Shown in pieces: positions 50,301-62,300 of a stretch of 64,000 bases of DNA. Under the pieces are notes generated by a model that saw only the letters and a program-made list of their open reading frames with translations, did no database searches and was not told the DNA's origin. The DNA comes from Anomaloglossus baeobatrachus. Lineage: Eukaryota; Chordata; Amphibia; Anura; Aromobatidae. The DNA lies in the NCBI RefSeq assembly GCF_048569485.1, contig NC_134364.1, positions 137,122,132 to 137,186,131 on the forward strand. Reading direction: 5' to 3'. The position numbers and the translations under genes are program-made. Position 1 is the stretch's first letter. Every line of letters starts with the position of its first letter.

Positions 50301-53300
50301 GTGCGGAATATTTTACTAAATAATAACATTTGGTGTATTGCTTCTATTTAAGTGAAGAATGTATTGTACAATGTGAACATCAGACATTTTAATTATTTTT
50401 AAGATACAATAATCAAGATATTTGGATAGAACATAAATATATTTATTGGATACAACTTTAGAACACAAAGAACTAATAAATTGTAAATATGATATACAAT
50501 ATGTAATATATATATGCACACAAGATATATGTAATTACTGTATAGTACATAGTGTATTACATATTTATAATTTATTACAGTTTTTTGTGTTCTAAAATTG
50601 TATCCAATAAATATATTTTATGTTCTATCCAAATATCTTGATTATTGCATCATAAATATTAAATGTCTGATGATCACATACACATGTTCATGTCCTACAA
50701 TACATTTTTCACCTAACTATAAGCAATATATGTAGGAGTCGGAATCGAAGGTTTGGTTTACAGACTCCACAGCCCTGGTGTACACTAAAGTTTAAAGTTT
50801 GGGGTCACTTAGATATTTCCTTTATTTGTTTTTCAATGAAGCCAACATTAAATTACACAGAAATCCCCTCTATACATTGGTAATGCCGTAAATGACTATT
50901 CTAGCTTGAAACCTCTGGTTGTTAATGCAATATCTACAGAGGTGTATAGAGGCCCATTTCCAACAACCACCACTGCAGTGTCTAATGGTACATTGTGTTT
51001 GCTAACTGTGTTAGAAGGCTAATTGATGTTTAGAAATCCCTTGTGCAAGTATGTTAGCACAGGTGAAAACAGTTTTGCTGATTAGAGAAGCTCTAAACCT
51101 GACCTTCCTTTGAGCTAGTTGAGAATCTGGAGCATTACATTTGTTGGTTCCATTAAACTCTCAAAGTGGCCAGAAAAAGAGACCTTTCCTGTGAAACGCG
51201 ACAGACTATTCTTGTTCTTAGAAATGAAGGATATTCCATGCGAGAAATTGCCAAGAAACTGAAGATTTCCTACATCGGTGTGCACTACTCCCTTCAGAGG
51301 AGAGCACAAACAGGCTGTATGTAACCAGAGTAGAGAGAAGTGGAGGCCGCGCTGCACAACTGAGGAGAGCACAAACAGGCTCTAACCAGAGTAGAGAGAA
51401 GTGGAGGCCGCGCTGCACAACTGAGGAGAGCACAAACCGGCTCTAACCAGAGTAGAGAGAAGTGGAGGCCGCGCTGCACAACTGAGCACAAGACAAGCAC
51501 ATTACAGTCTCTAGTGTGAGAAATCCACGCCTCACAGGTCCACACCTGGCAGCTTCATTACATAGTACCCACAAAACACCAGTGTCACCGTCTACAGTGA
51601 AGAGGCGACTCCGGGATGCCGGCCTTCAGGACAGAGGGGCAAAGAAAAAGCCATATCTGAGACTGGCTAATAACAGGAAAAGATTAATATGGGCAAAAGA
51701 ACAGACACTGGACAGAGGAAGATTGGAAAAAAGTGTTATGGACAGACTAATCGAAGTGTGAGGTGTTTGGATCACACAGAAGAACATTTGTGAGACGCAG
51801 AACTACTGAAAAGATGCTGGAAGACTGCCTGACGCCATCTGTCAAGCATGGAGGAGGTAATGTGATGGTCTGGGGTTGCTTTGGTGCTGGTAAAGTGGGA
51901 GATTTGTACAATGTAAAAGGGATTTTGAATAATTTTACAACGCCATGCCATACCCTGTGGACAGCGCTTGACTGCAGCCAATTTCATCCTACAACAAGAC
52001 AATGACCCAAAGCCACCTCCAAATTATGCATGGACTATTTAGGGAAGAAGCCGGCAGCTGGTATCTATCTGTAATGGAGGGGCCCAGTCACCAGATCTCA
52101 CCCTATAGAGCTGTTGTGGGGGCAGCGTGACCGTATGGTGCCAAAAAGTGCCCATCAAGCCAATCCAACTTGTGGGGGGAGGGGAGAAGCACGGGGGGAA
52201 ATATCCCCAGATTACCTCCGCAAATTAACAGCTAGAACGCCAAAGTCTGCAAAGCTGGAATTGTGCAAAGGAGCGCTCTGTGCCGAAAGAGTGAAGAGAA
52301 AATTACTTCTGACCTCGTCACTGTCTGCACGATATTCTAAATTCATTGTACAACTCATCTGATAAATAACAGGAGGATTATTCATGGAAAAGACAAAATT
52401 GTCTGGAGGACCCCAAACTTTTCAACTGTAGTGTATACTGGGCACAGGCGGTATACAGTGAGGATATATCGTATACTCCTCACTGTGTAATGCCTGTGCC
52501 CGGTATATACCATGTACTCCTCACTGTGTAATGCCTGTGCCTGGTATATACCTTATACCCCTCGCTATATACTGCCTGTGCCTGATACATACCGTATACT
52601 CCTCACGATTTACCGCCTGTGCCCGGTATATACTGTACAGGTCTCCAATATATACTGTATGCTGTAATATTCTCCTCTGTACTTGGTGTGCATTGATGAT
52701 GTCACTGTAGGCGGGGCTGTGACTACCTCTGATGTCATCTTGCAGTGGTTGACCTCATGACGGTCAGTGAGTCTCGTCACATGAGCACCGCGGTGGAGAA
52801 GATTCGCTCTGAGATGCTGACCGTTAATGACATTTACTTTCTATCTTCGCTCCGTCTTCCTGCTAAAAGCGGTGGCGTCCTTTTCGGGATTTACTCCAAA
52901 AAAGATAATACGAAGTGGCTGGAGGTGTCCATAGTGGGGAAGGTCAACCGAGGTAAGGCAAGGGTTGAGGAGCTGACTGCTGGGGCTGGAGAAAGGTTGA
53001 GGAGCTGAGGCTGGGGACAGGACGAGGACATGACCGTCTGAGCTGGGGACGGGGCGAGGAGCTTACCGGCTGGGCTGGGGACGGGGCGAGGAGCTTACCG
53101 GCTGGGCTGGGGACGGGGCGAGGAGCTTACCGGCTGGGCTGGGGACGGGGCGAGGAGCTGACCGGCTGGGCTGGGGACGGGGCGAGGAGCTGACCGGCTG
53201 GGCTGGGGACGGGGCGAGGAGCTGACCGGCTGGGCTGGGGACGGGGCGAGGAGCTGACCGGCTGGGCTGGGGACGGGGCGAGGAGCTGACCGGCTGGGCT

Positions 53301-56300
53301 GGGGACGGGGTGAGGAGCTGACCGGCTGGGCTGGGGACGGGGCGAGGAGCTGGGGTTCTGGGGCTCGGGACTTGGCGAGGAGCTGGGGTTCTGGGGCTCG
53401 GGACGTGAAGCCTACTGCCGGACCTCGGGCCCGGCGAGGAGCTGGGCTTGTGGGTCGAGGATCTGGGGTTGTGTTGCGAGGAGCCGACTTGCCTGGGGAC
53501 AAGTTTCTGACTGCTGGGGCTGAAGACTGGTCAAGGAGCTGACTGCTGGGGTTGGAGGACTGGGAGCTGACTGGTGGGGCTGGACTGGGCAGACTGGGAG
53601 CTGACTGGTGGGGCCGGACTGGGAGCTGACTGGTGGGGCAGGACTGGGCGGACTGGGAGCTGACTGGTGGGGCCGGACTGGGAGCTGACTGGTGGGGCCG
53701 GACTGGGAGCTGACTGGTGGGGCCGGACTGGGAGCTGACTGGTGGGGCCGGACTGGGAGCTGACTGGTGGGGCCGGACTGGGAGCTGACTGGTGGGGCAG
53801 GACTGGGAGCTGACTGGTGGGGCAGGACTGGCAGACTGGGAGCTGACTGGTGGGGCCGGACTGGGCAGACTGGGAGCTGACTGGTGGGGCAGGACTGGGC
53901 GGACTGGGAGCTGACTGGTGGGGCCGGACTGGGCGGACTGGGAGCTGACTGGTGGGGCCGGACTGGGCGGACTGGGAGCTGACTGGTGGGGCCGGACTGG
54001 CAGACTGGGAGCTGACTGGTGGGGCCGGACTGGGCAGACTGGGAGCTGACTGGTGGGGCAGGACTGGGCGGACTGGGAGCTGACTGGTGGGGCCGGACTG
54101 GGCGGACTGGGAGCTGACTGGTGGGGCCGGACTGGGCGGACTGGGAGCTGACTGGTGGGGCAGGACTGGGAGCTGACTGGTGGGCAGGACTGGGCAGACT
54201 GGGAGCTGACTGGTGGGGCCGGACTGGGCAGACTGGGAGCTGACTGGTGGGGCCGGACTGGGCGGACTGGGAGCTGACTGGTGGGGCAGGACTGGGCGGA
54301 CTGGGAGCTGACTGGTGGGGCAGGACTGGGCGGACTGGGAGCTGACTGGTGGGGCAGGACTGGGCGGACTGGGAGCTGACTGGTGGGGCAGGACTGGGCG
54401 GACTGGGAGCTGACTGGTGGGGCAGGACTGGGCGGACTGGGAGCTGACTGGTGGGGCAGGACTGGGCGGACTGGGAGCTGACTGGTGGGGCAGGACTGGG
54501 CGGACTGGGAGCTGACTGGTGGGGCAGGACTGGGCGGACTGGGAGCTGACTGGTGGGGCAGGACTGGGCGGACTGGGAGCTGACTGGTGGGGCAGGACTG
54601 GGCGGACTGGGAGCTGACTGGTGGGGCAGGACTGGGCGGACTGGGAGCTGACTGGTGGGGCAGGACTGGGCGGACTGGGAGCTGACTGGTGGGGGCGGAC
54701 TGGGAGCTGACTGGTGGGGGCGGACTGGGAGCTGACTGGTGGGGGCGGACTGGGAGCTGACTGGTGGGGGCGGACTGGGAGCTGACTGGTGGGGGCGGAC
54801 TGGGAGCTGACTGGTGGGGGCGGACTGGGAGCTGACTGGTGGGGGCGGACTGGGAGCTGACTGGTGGGGGCGGACTGGGAGCTGACTGGTGGGGGCGGAC
54901 TGGGAGCTGACTGGTGGGGGCGGACTGGGAGCTGACTGGTGGGGGCGGACTGGGAGCTGACTGGTGGGGGCGGACTGGGAGCTGACTGGTGGGGGCGGAC
55001 TGGGAGCTGACTGGTGGGGGCGGACTGGGAGCTGACTGGTGGGGGCGGACTGGGAGCTGACTGGTGGGGGCGGACTGGGAGCTGACTGGTGGGGGCGGAC
55101 TGGGAGCTGACTGGTGGGGGCGGACTGGGAGCTGACTGGTGGGGGCGGACTGGGAGCTGACTGGTGGGGGCGGACTGGGAGCTGACTGGTGGGGGCGGAC
55201 TGGGAGCTGACTGGTGGGGGCGGACTGGGAGCTGACTGGTGGGGGCGGACTGGGAGCTGACTGGTGGGGGCGGACTGGGAGCTGACTGGTGGGGGCGGAC
55301 TGGGAGCTGACTGGTGGGGGCGGACTGGGAGCTGACTGGTGGGGGCGGACTGGGAGCTGACTGGTGGGGGCGGACTGGGAGCTGACTGGTGGGGGCGGAC
55401 TGGGAGCTGACTGGTGGGGGCGGACTGGGAGCTGACTGGTGGGGGCGGACTGGGAGCTGACTGGTGGGGGCGGACTGGGAGCTGACTGGTGGGGGCGGAC
55501 TGGGAGCTGACTGGTGGGGGCGGACTGGGAGCTGACTGGTGGGGGCGGACTGGGAGCTGACTGGTGGGGGCGGACTGGGAGCTGACTGGTGGGGGCGGAC
55601 TGGGAGCTGACTGGTGGGGGCGGACTGGGAGCTGACTGGTGGGGGCGGACTGGGAGCTGACTGGTGGGGGCGGACTGGGAGCTGACTGGTGGGGGCGGAC
55701 TGGGAGCTGACTGGTGGGGGCGGACTGGGAGCTGACTGGTGGGGGCGGACTGGGAGCTGACTGGTGGGGGCGGACTGGGAGCTGACTGGTGGGGGCGGAC
55801 TGGGAGCTGACTGGTGGGGGCGGACTGGGAGCTGACTGGTGGGGGCGGACTGGGAGCTGACTGGTGGGGGCGGACTGGGAGCTGACTGGTGGGGGCGGAC
55901 TGGGAGCTGACTGGTGGGGGCGGACTGGGAGCTGACTGGTGGGGGCGGACTGGGAGCTGACTGGTGGGGGCGGACTGGGAGCTGACTGGTGGGGGCGGAC
56001 TGGGAGCTGACTGGTGGGGGCGGACTGGGAGCTGACTGGTGGGGGCGGACTGGGAGCTGACTGGTGGGGGCGGACTGGGAGCTGACTGGTGGGGGCGGAC
56101 TGGGAGCTGACTGGTGGGGGCGGACTGGGAGCTGACTGGTGGGGGCGGACTGGGAGCTGACTGGTGGGGGCGGACTGGGAGCTGACTGGTGGGGGCGGAC
56201 TGGGAGCTGACTGGTGGGGGCGGACTGGGAGCTGACTGGTGGGGGCGGACTGGGAGCTGACTGGTGGGGGCGGACTGGGAGCTGACTGGTGGGGGCGGAC

Positions 56301-59300
56301 TGGGAGCTGACTGGGAGCTGACTGGTGGGGGCGGACTGGGAGCTGACTGGTGGGGGCGGACTGGGAGCTGACTGGTGGGGGCGGACTGGGAGCTGACTGG
56401 TGGGGGCGGACTGGGAGCTGACTGGTGGGGGCGGACTGGGAGCTGACTGGTGGGGGCGGACTGGGAGCTGACTGGTGGGGGCGGACTGGGAGCTGACTGG
56501 TGGGGGCGGACTGGGAGCTGACTGGGAGCTGACTGGTGGGGGCGGACTGGGAGCTGACTGGGAGCTGACTGGTGGGGCCGGACTGGGAGCTGACTGGGAG
56601 CTGACTGGTGGGGCCGGACTGGGAGCTGACTGGGAGCTGACTGGTGGGGCCGGACTGGGAGCTGACTGGGAGCTGACTGGTGGGGCCGGACTGGGAGCTG
56701 ACTGGGAGCTGACTGGTGGGGCCGGACTGGGAGCTGACTGGGAGCTGACTGGTGGGGCCGGACTGGGAGCTGACTGGGAGCTGACTGGTGGGGCCGGACT
56801 GGGAGCTGACTGGTGGGGCCGGACTGGGAGCTGACTGGTGGGGCCGGGGCCGGCCTGCCGGGAAGCTAGTGCCTGGGCTGTCCCAGCAAGGAACTGAACG
56901 CTAGAGCTCAGGACTGGACATGAGCCGCTCTCTTCTTGTAGTCCTAGTGCGCTATATGCGGGAGGACTCACGGGTGCACTCGGTGAGCTTACAGAATGCC
57001 AACCTGTCTGATGGGAATGCCCACTCCATCATCCTGCGGCTGAGCGGCCTACAGGGCGACACGCTAACCCTTGAGCTCTACGTGGACTGCAAGCAGGTGG
57101 ACACCAGCCTGGGGCTGCCCGAAATGATGATCATCCCACAGTTTGAGGTGGAGTCTGGAGAGATCCGCTGCGGGCACAAGGCGTACCAGAGGATGCAGGT
57201 ATCTGGGTACAGGGACCACCACATTCAGCAGCTGTAGGTGGTGACTGTGAGGTTCATGTCCAGCACATCTGGGGATATGTCTCTCCCCTATATAGGCCCA
57301 TTGTTTGTGGTTTGGGTCTGGGATCCAGTGTTATGTTTCTTCTCTTATCGGGGGGGGGGTTGTCCCCCTGTTTTGCTCTAGCATATTTGGCTCTAGGGTC
57401 CCATTACCCTTCCGGGATCGACTCATAAGCCTCCTATTTCTGTGGTCACTTCTATAGATTTGGGGTTCATGTTCATGCTTTCCCGCTTACTCTGGCACTT
57501 CTTAACTTCTGTCTAGGGTTCAGTGGAGTCTATGAAGTTGGTTCTCGGGGGGTCCCTGAGTCGTGTGGGGCCCCTGAGTGAGTGTCCCTTCCAGGATGAC
57601 GCATCCATTCACAATACAGGTAGTGAAAAGGGGTGTGGGCTGGGGGATCTGTAGACGCCCCTCATTCATGCCTCTGCTTTATCTCCTCCTGACAGTGAAC
57701 GGCGTTGTGAACTCCATCCTAGGTGAGTGGCTTCCCCGCGCCTTCTGGAGGCCCCGCGTTGTTTAAAGGGAAGGTGTCGTCCAAAAAAAAAAAAATTCAA
57801 TAACTGAAAAAATGTAAAGTATCAATGTTTTAATGTTTTGTTTAAATATTTGTTTAGGGTAAGTTTAGGGTCACAGTGTAGAGCCATTTTGTTGGTGACC
57901 GCAAAGTGATCCTAATGTCTAAAGTGTCACCAAGGACAGTGGGATAGTGTTCCCCACATAGCACTCTGCACTCCCCGTACCAGCAATGCTCAGCCACACG
58001 CACGTCCCCCCCCCAATGCTCTGCCACACACGGGTCCCCCCCAATGCTCTGACGCCCGTCCCCCCACCCAATGCTCTGCCGCGCGCCCGTCCCCCCACCC
58101 AATGCTCTGCCGCGCGCCCGTCCCCCCACCCAATGCTCTGCCGCGCGCCCGTCCCCCCACCCAATGCTCTGCCGCGCGCCCGTCCCCCCCACCCAATGCT
58201 CTGCCGCGCGCCCGTCCCCCCCCACCCAATGCTCTGCCGCGCGCCCGTCCCCCCCACCCAATGCTCTGCCGCACGCACGCCCCAAAATCTGAATTTTGTC
58301 TGAAAAAAGTGGCGTACGGTTTGCGCCATTTTCCGCGACCCATAGCGTTTTTATTTTACGGGATCTGGGGCTCGGTGATGGCTTATTTTCTGCGTCTCGA
58401 GCTGACGGTTTTAATGGCATTCATGTGCAGATGCTACGTTTTGATCGCCTTTTATTGCATTTAGCGCAAAATTTGTGGCAACTAAAAAAACATTAATTTT
58501 GGCGTCAGGAATTTTTTTTGCCGCTGCGCCATTTACCGATCAGATTAATTGATTTTATATTTTCATAGATCGGGCGTTTCTGAACGCAGCGATACCAAAT
58601 GTGTATTTTTTTTATATTTTTAACTCTTTAATTTTCAATGGAGCGAAAGGGGGGTGATTTGAACTTTTAGGGTTTCGTCGCTCATTCTTTTCTCCCGATC
58701 AGAGCAGCATCGCTCAGACCGGAAGAAATGATCGTCTCTTGTAATAAGCTGTTTCTTACAGGACCTTAATCATGTGAGCTCAAGAGTCATCACATGACCC
58801 TGTGCTACCATGACAACCACCATATCCACATGATCACGTCACGTGACTTCTGGTATCGGGCGGTGAGTACGGATCTACCGCTATCACCGGTAATATGGCG
58901 CTGTCACATTTTGACAGCGCCATTTATAAGGCACGGGTGGATAGCGATACAACTCGTGCCTAGCAGGCACACATGTCAGTTGTATAAACCAGCTGACATG
59001 TGCGCGGATCACCGCCTGCAGCAGCCGGGGAGATTAACACTGTGACCGCTAGGACGTACCTTTACTGCCTGCGATCGTTAAGAGGTTAACCATACATTTT
59101 GTCCTTATACCAGTTCTCACTATTTCTTCTGCCATTTCAGGGGAACACACAAAGGCTCTAATCACCCAAATGACGCTGTTTAATAAGCTGCTGGCCGACC
59201 TGAGAGAGGATATCCGGGACCAGGTGAGGACAGCAGAGGGTGAGGATACAGATATTAGTACAGGGGAGGTGGGTGAGGATACAGATATTGGTACAGGGGA

Positions 59301-62300
59301 GGGGGGTGAGGATACAGATATTAGTACAGGGGAGGGGGGTGAGGATACAGATATTAGTACAGGGGAGGGGGGTGAGGATACAGATATTAGTACAGGGGAG
59401 GGGGGTGAGGATACAGATATTAGTACAGGGGAGGGGGGTGAGGATACAGATATTAGTACAGGGGAGGGGGGTGAGGATACAGATATTAGTACAGGGGAGG
59501 GGGGTGAGGATACAGATATTAGTACAGGGGAGGGGGGTGAGGATACAGATATTAGTACAGGGGAGGGGGGTGAGGATACAGATATTGGTACAGGGGAGGG
59601 GGGTGAGGATACAGATATTAGTACAGGGGAGGGGGGTGAGGATACAGATATTAGTACAGGGGAGGGGGGTGAGGATACAGATATTGGTACAGGGGAGGGG
59701 GGTGAGGATACAGATATTGGTACAGGGGAGGGGGGTGAGGATACAGATATTAGTACAGGGGAGGGGGGTGAGGATACAGATATTAGTACAGGGGAGGGGG
59801 GTGAGGATACAGATATTAGTACAGGGGAGGGGGGTGAGGATACAGATATTAGTACAGGGGAGGGGGGTGAGGATACAGATATTAGTACAGGGGAGGGGGG
59901 TGAGGATACAGATATTGGTACAGGGGAGGGGGGTGAGGATACAGATATTGGTACAGGGGAGGGGGGTGAGGATACAGATATTGGTACAGGGGAGGGGGGT
60001 GAGGATACAGATATTAGTACAGGGGAGGGGGGTGAGGATACAGCTATTAGTACAGGGGAGGGGGGTGAGGATACAGCTATTAGTACAGGGGAGGGGGGTG
60101 AGGATACAGATATTAGTACAGGGGAGGGGGGTGAGGATACAGATATTAGTACAGGGGAGGGGGGTGAGGATACAGATATTAGTACAGGGGAGGGGGGTGA
60201 GGATACAGATATTAGTACAGGGGAGGGGGGTGAGGATACAGATATTAGTACAGGGGAGGGGGGTGAGGATACAGATATTAGTACAGGGGAGGGGGGTGAG
60301 GATACAGATATTAGTACAGGGGAGGGGGGTGAGGATACAGATATTAGTACAGGGGAGGGGGGTGAGGATACAGATATTAGTACAGGGGAGGGGGGTGAGG
60401 ATACAGATATTAGTACAGGGGAGGGGGGGTGAGGATACAGATTTTGGGGTGTCTCATTTGATGTCTCGTATCTTCAGGTGAAGGAAATGTCTCTCATCCG
60501 GAACACGATCATGGAATGTCAGGTTTGCGGTAAGAAGTTCTAGAGCAGTTACCCAGCATGCTCTGCAGCGCTATATACATTCACTGCATCCTTCTTTTTT
60601 TTCTCACCCCACCATGCTGTCGTTGCGTCCCCCACCCCCCACTACTCACTCATCAGTTTCTCTGCCACTCCACCTTGCTGTTGCATCCTTCTTCCTTCTC
60701 TCTTCCCTCCCCCCCCCCCACCCTCGCACTTTGCACGGTCCCCCCCTCGCACTTTGCACGGTCCCCCCCTCGCACTTTGCACGGTCCCCCCCTCGCACTT
60801 TGCACGGTCCCCCCCCTCGCACTTTGCACGGTCCCCCCCCTCGCACTTTGCACGGTCCCGCCCCCCTCGCACTTTGCACGGTCCCGCCCCCCTCGCACTT
60901 TGCACGGTCCCGCCCCCCTTGCACTTTGCACGGTCCCGCCCCCCTCGCACTTTGCACGGTCCCGCCCCCCTCGCACTTTGCACGGTCCCGCCCCCCTCGC
61001 ACTTTGCACGGTCCCGCCCCCCTCGCACTTTGCACGGTCCCGCCCCCCTCGCACTTTGCACGGTCCCGCCCCCCTCGCACTTTGCACGGTCCCGCCCCCC
61101 TCGCACTTTGCACGGTCCCGCCCCCCTCGCACTTTGCACGGTCCCGCCCCCCTCGCACTTTGCACGGTCCCGCCCCCCTCGCACTTTGCACGGTCCCGCC
61201 CCCCTCGCACTTTGCACGGTCCCGCCCCCCTCGCACTTGGCACGGTCCCGCCCCCCTCGCACTTGGCACGGTCCCGCCCCCCTCGCACTTGGCACGGTCC
61301 CGCCCCCCTCGCTCTTGGCACGGTCCCGCCCCCCTCGCTCTTGGCACGGTCCCGCCCCCCTCGCTCTTGGCACGGCCCCGCCCCCCTCGCTCTTGGCACG
61401 GCCCCGCCCCCCTCGCTCTTGGCACGGCCCCGCCCCCCTCGCTCTTGGCACGGCCCCGCCCCCCTCGCTCTTGGCACGGCCCCGCCCCCCTCGCTCTTGG
61501 CACGGCCCCGCCCCTTTGAACTTGACATGGCGCCCGCCCCTTGCACTTGTCACGGCCCCTCATCCTCGCAGTCAGCTTTTTTCCCATGCCACCTTGCTGC
61601 GGTTGCGTCCTTCCTCCCCCTTGCTCTGGTCACAGTCTCCCTGTTCCTTCCTTCTCCAGGGTTTCATGAGCACCGCTCCCGCTGTAACCCCAGCCCGTGT
61701 TTCCAGGGTGTGGACTGTATGGAGACGTACGAATACCCCGGATATCGCTGTGGCCCCTGCCCTCCGGGCTCCCTTGGTAATGGCACGCACTGTGCAGATG
61801 TTGATGAGGTGTGTCCTGGGGGGACGGTTGTACGGGGGCTTTCTGGGGGAGCTGTACCCTGATGCTGTGCTGTCGCCCACAGTGCTCTCACGCCAACCCT
61901 TGTTTTACTGGCTCCAAATGCATCAACGCATTTCCTGGTTTCCGCTGTGAAGCTTGTCCTCGCGGGTACAAGGGCAACGCTGTCTCTGGAGTGGGCATCG
62001 ACTATGCGAAGGCCAGCAAACAAGTGAGGCCAAAGTCCGCCTCCACGGTGCGGGGTCCACGGTGCGGGGTCCTGGGTCGTCTTCATCGCTCATCTTTCGT
62101 GTTTTTAGGTTTGCACAGACATTGATGAATGTAATGATGGGAATAATGGCGGCTGCGCTGCGAACTCCATCTGTACCAACACGGTGGTAAGTGTCCGCAC
62201 CTCCAGCCACCTCCTCAGGTCACCATCGTAAACTCACCCGGGGGTCTTCTCTTTCAGGGATCTTACAAGTGTGGCCCCTGTAAGCCGGGGTTTGTTGGGA

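Noticed and set aside
53531-56971. Open minus-strand frame of 1146 codons rich in Ser, Pro and Gln
   Set aside because: It lies entirely in the intron 2 minisatellite, whose 25-bp unit lacks stops in that direction. It has no domain and overlaps the acceptor of THBS3 exon 3.
60558-61862. Proline- and alanine-rich plus-strand frame of 434 codons that runs into THBS3 exon 8
   Set aside because: Apart from the stretch at 61660-61808 it is the intron 7 minisatellite. The real exon 8 starts at the CTCCAG acceptor.
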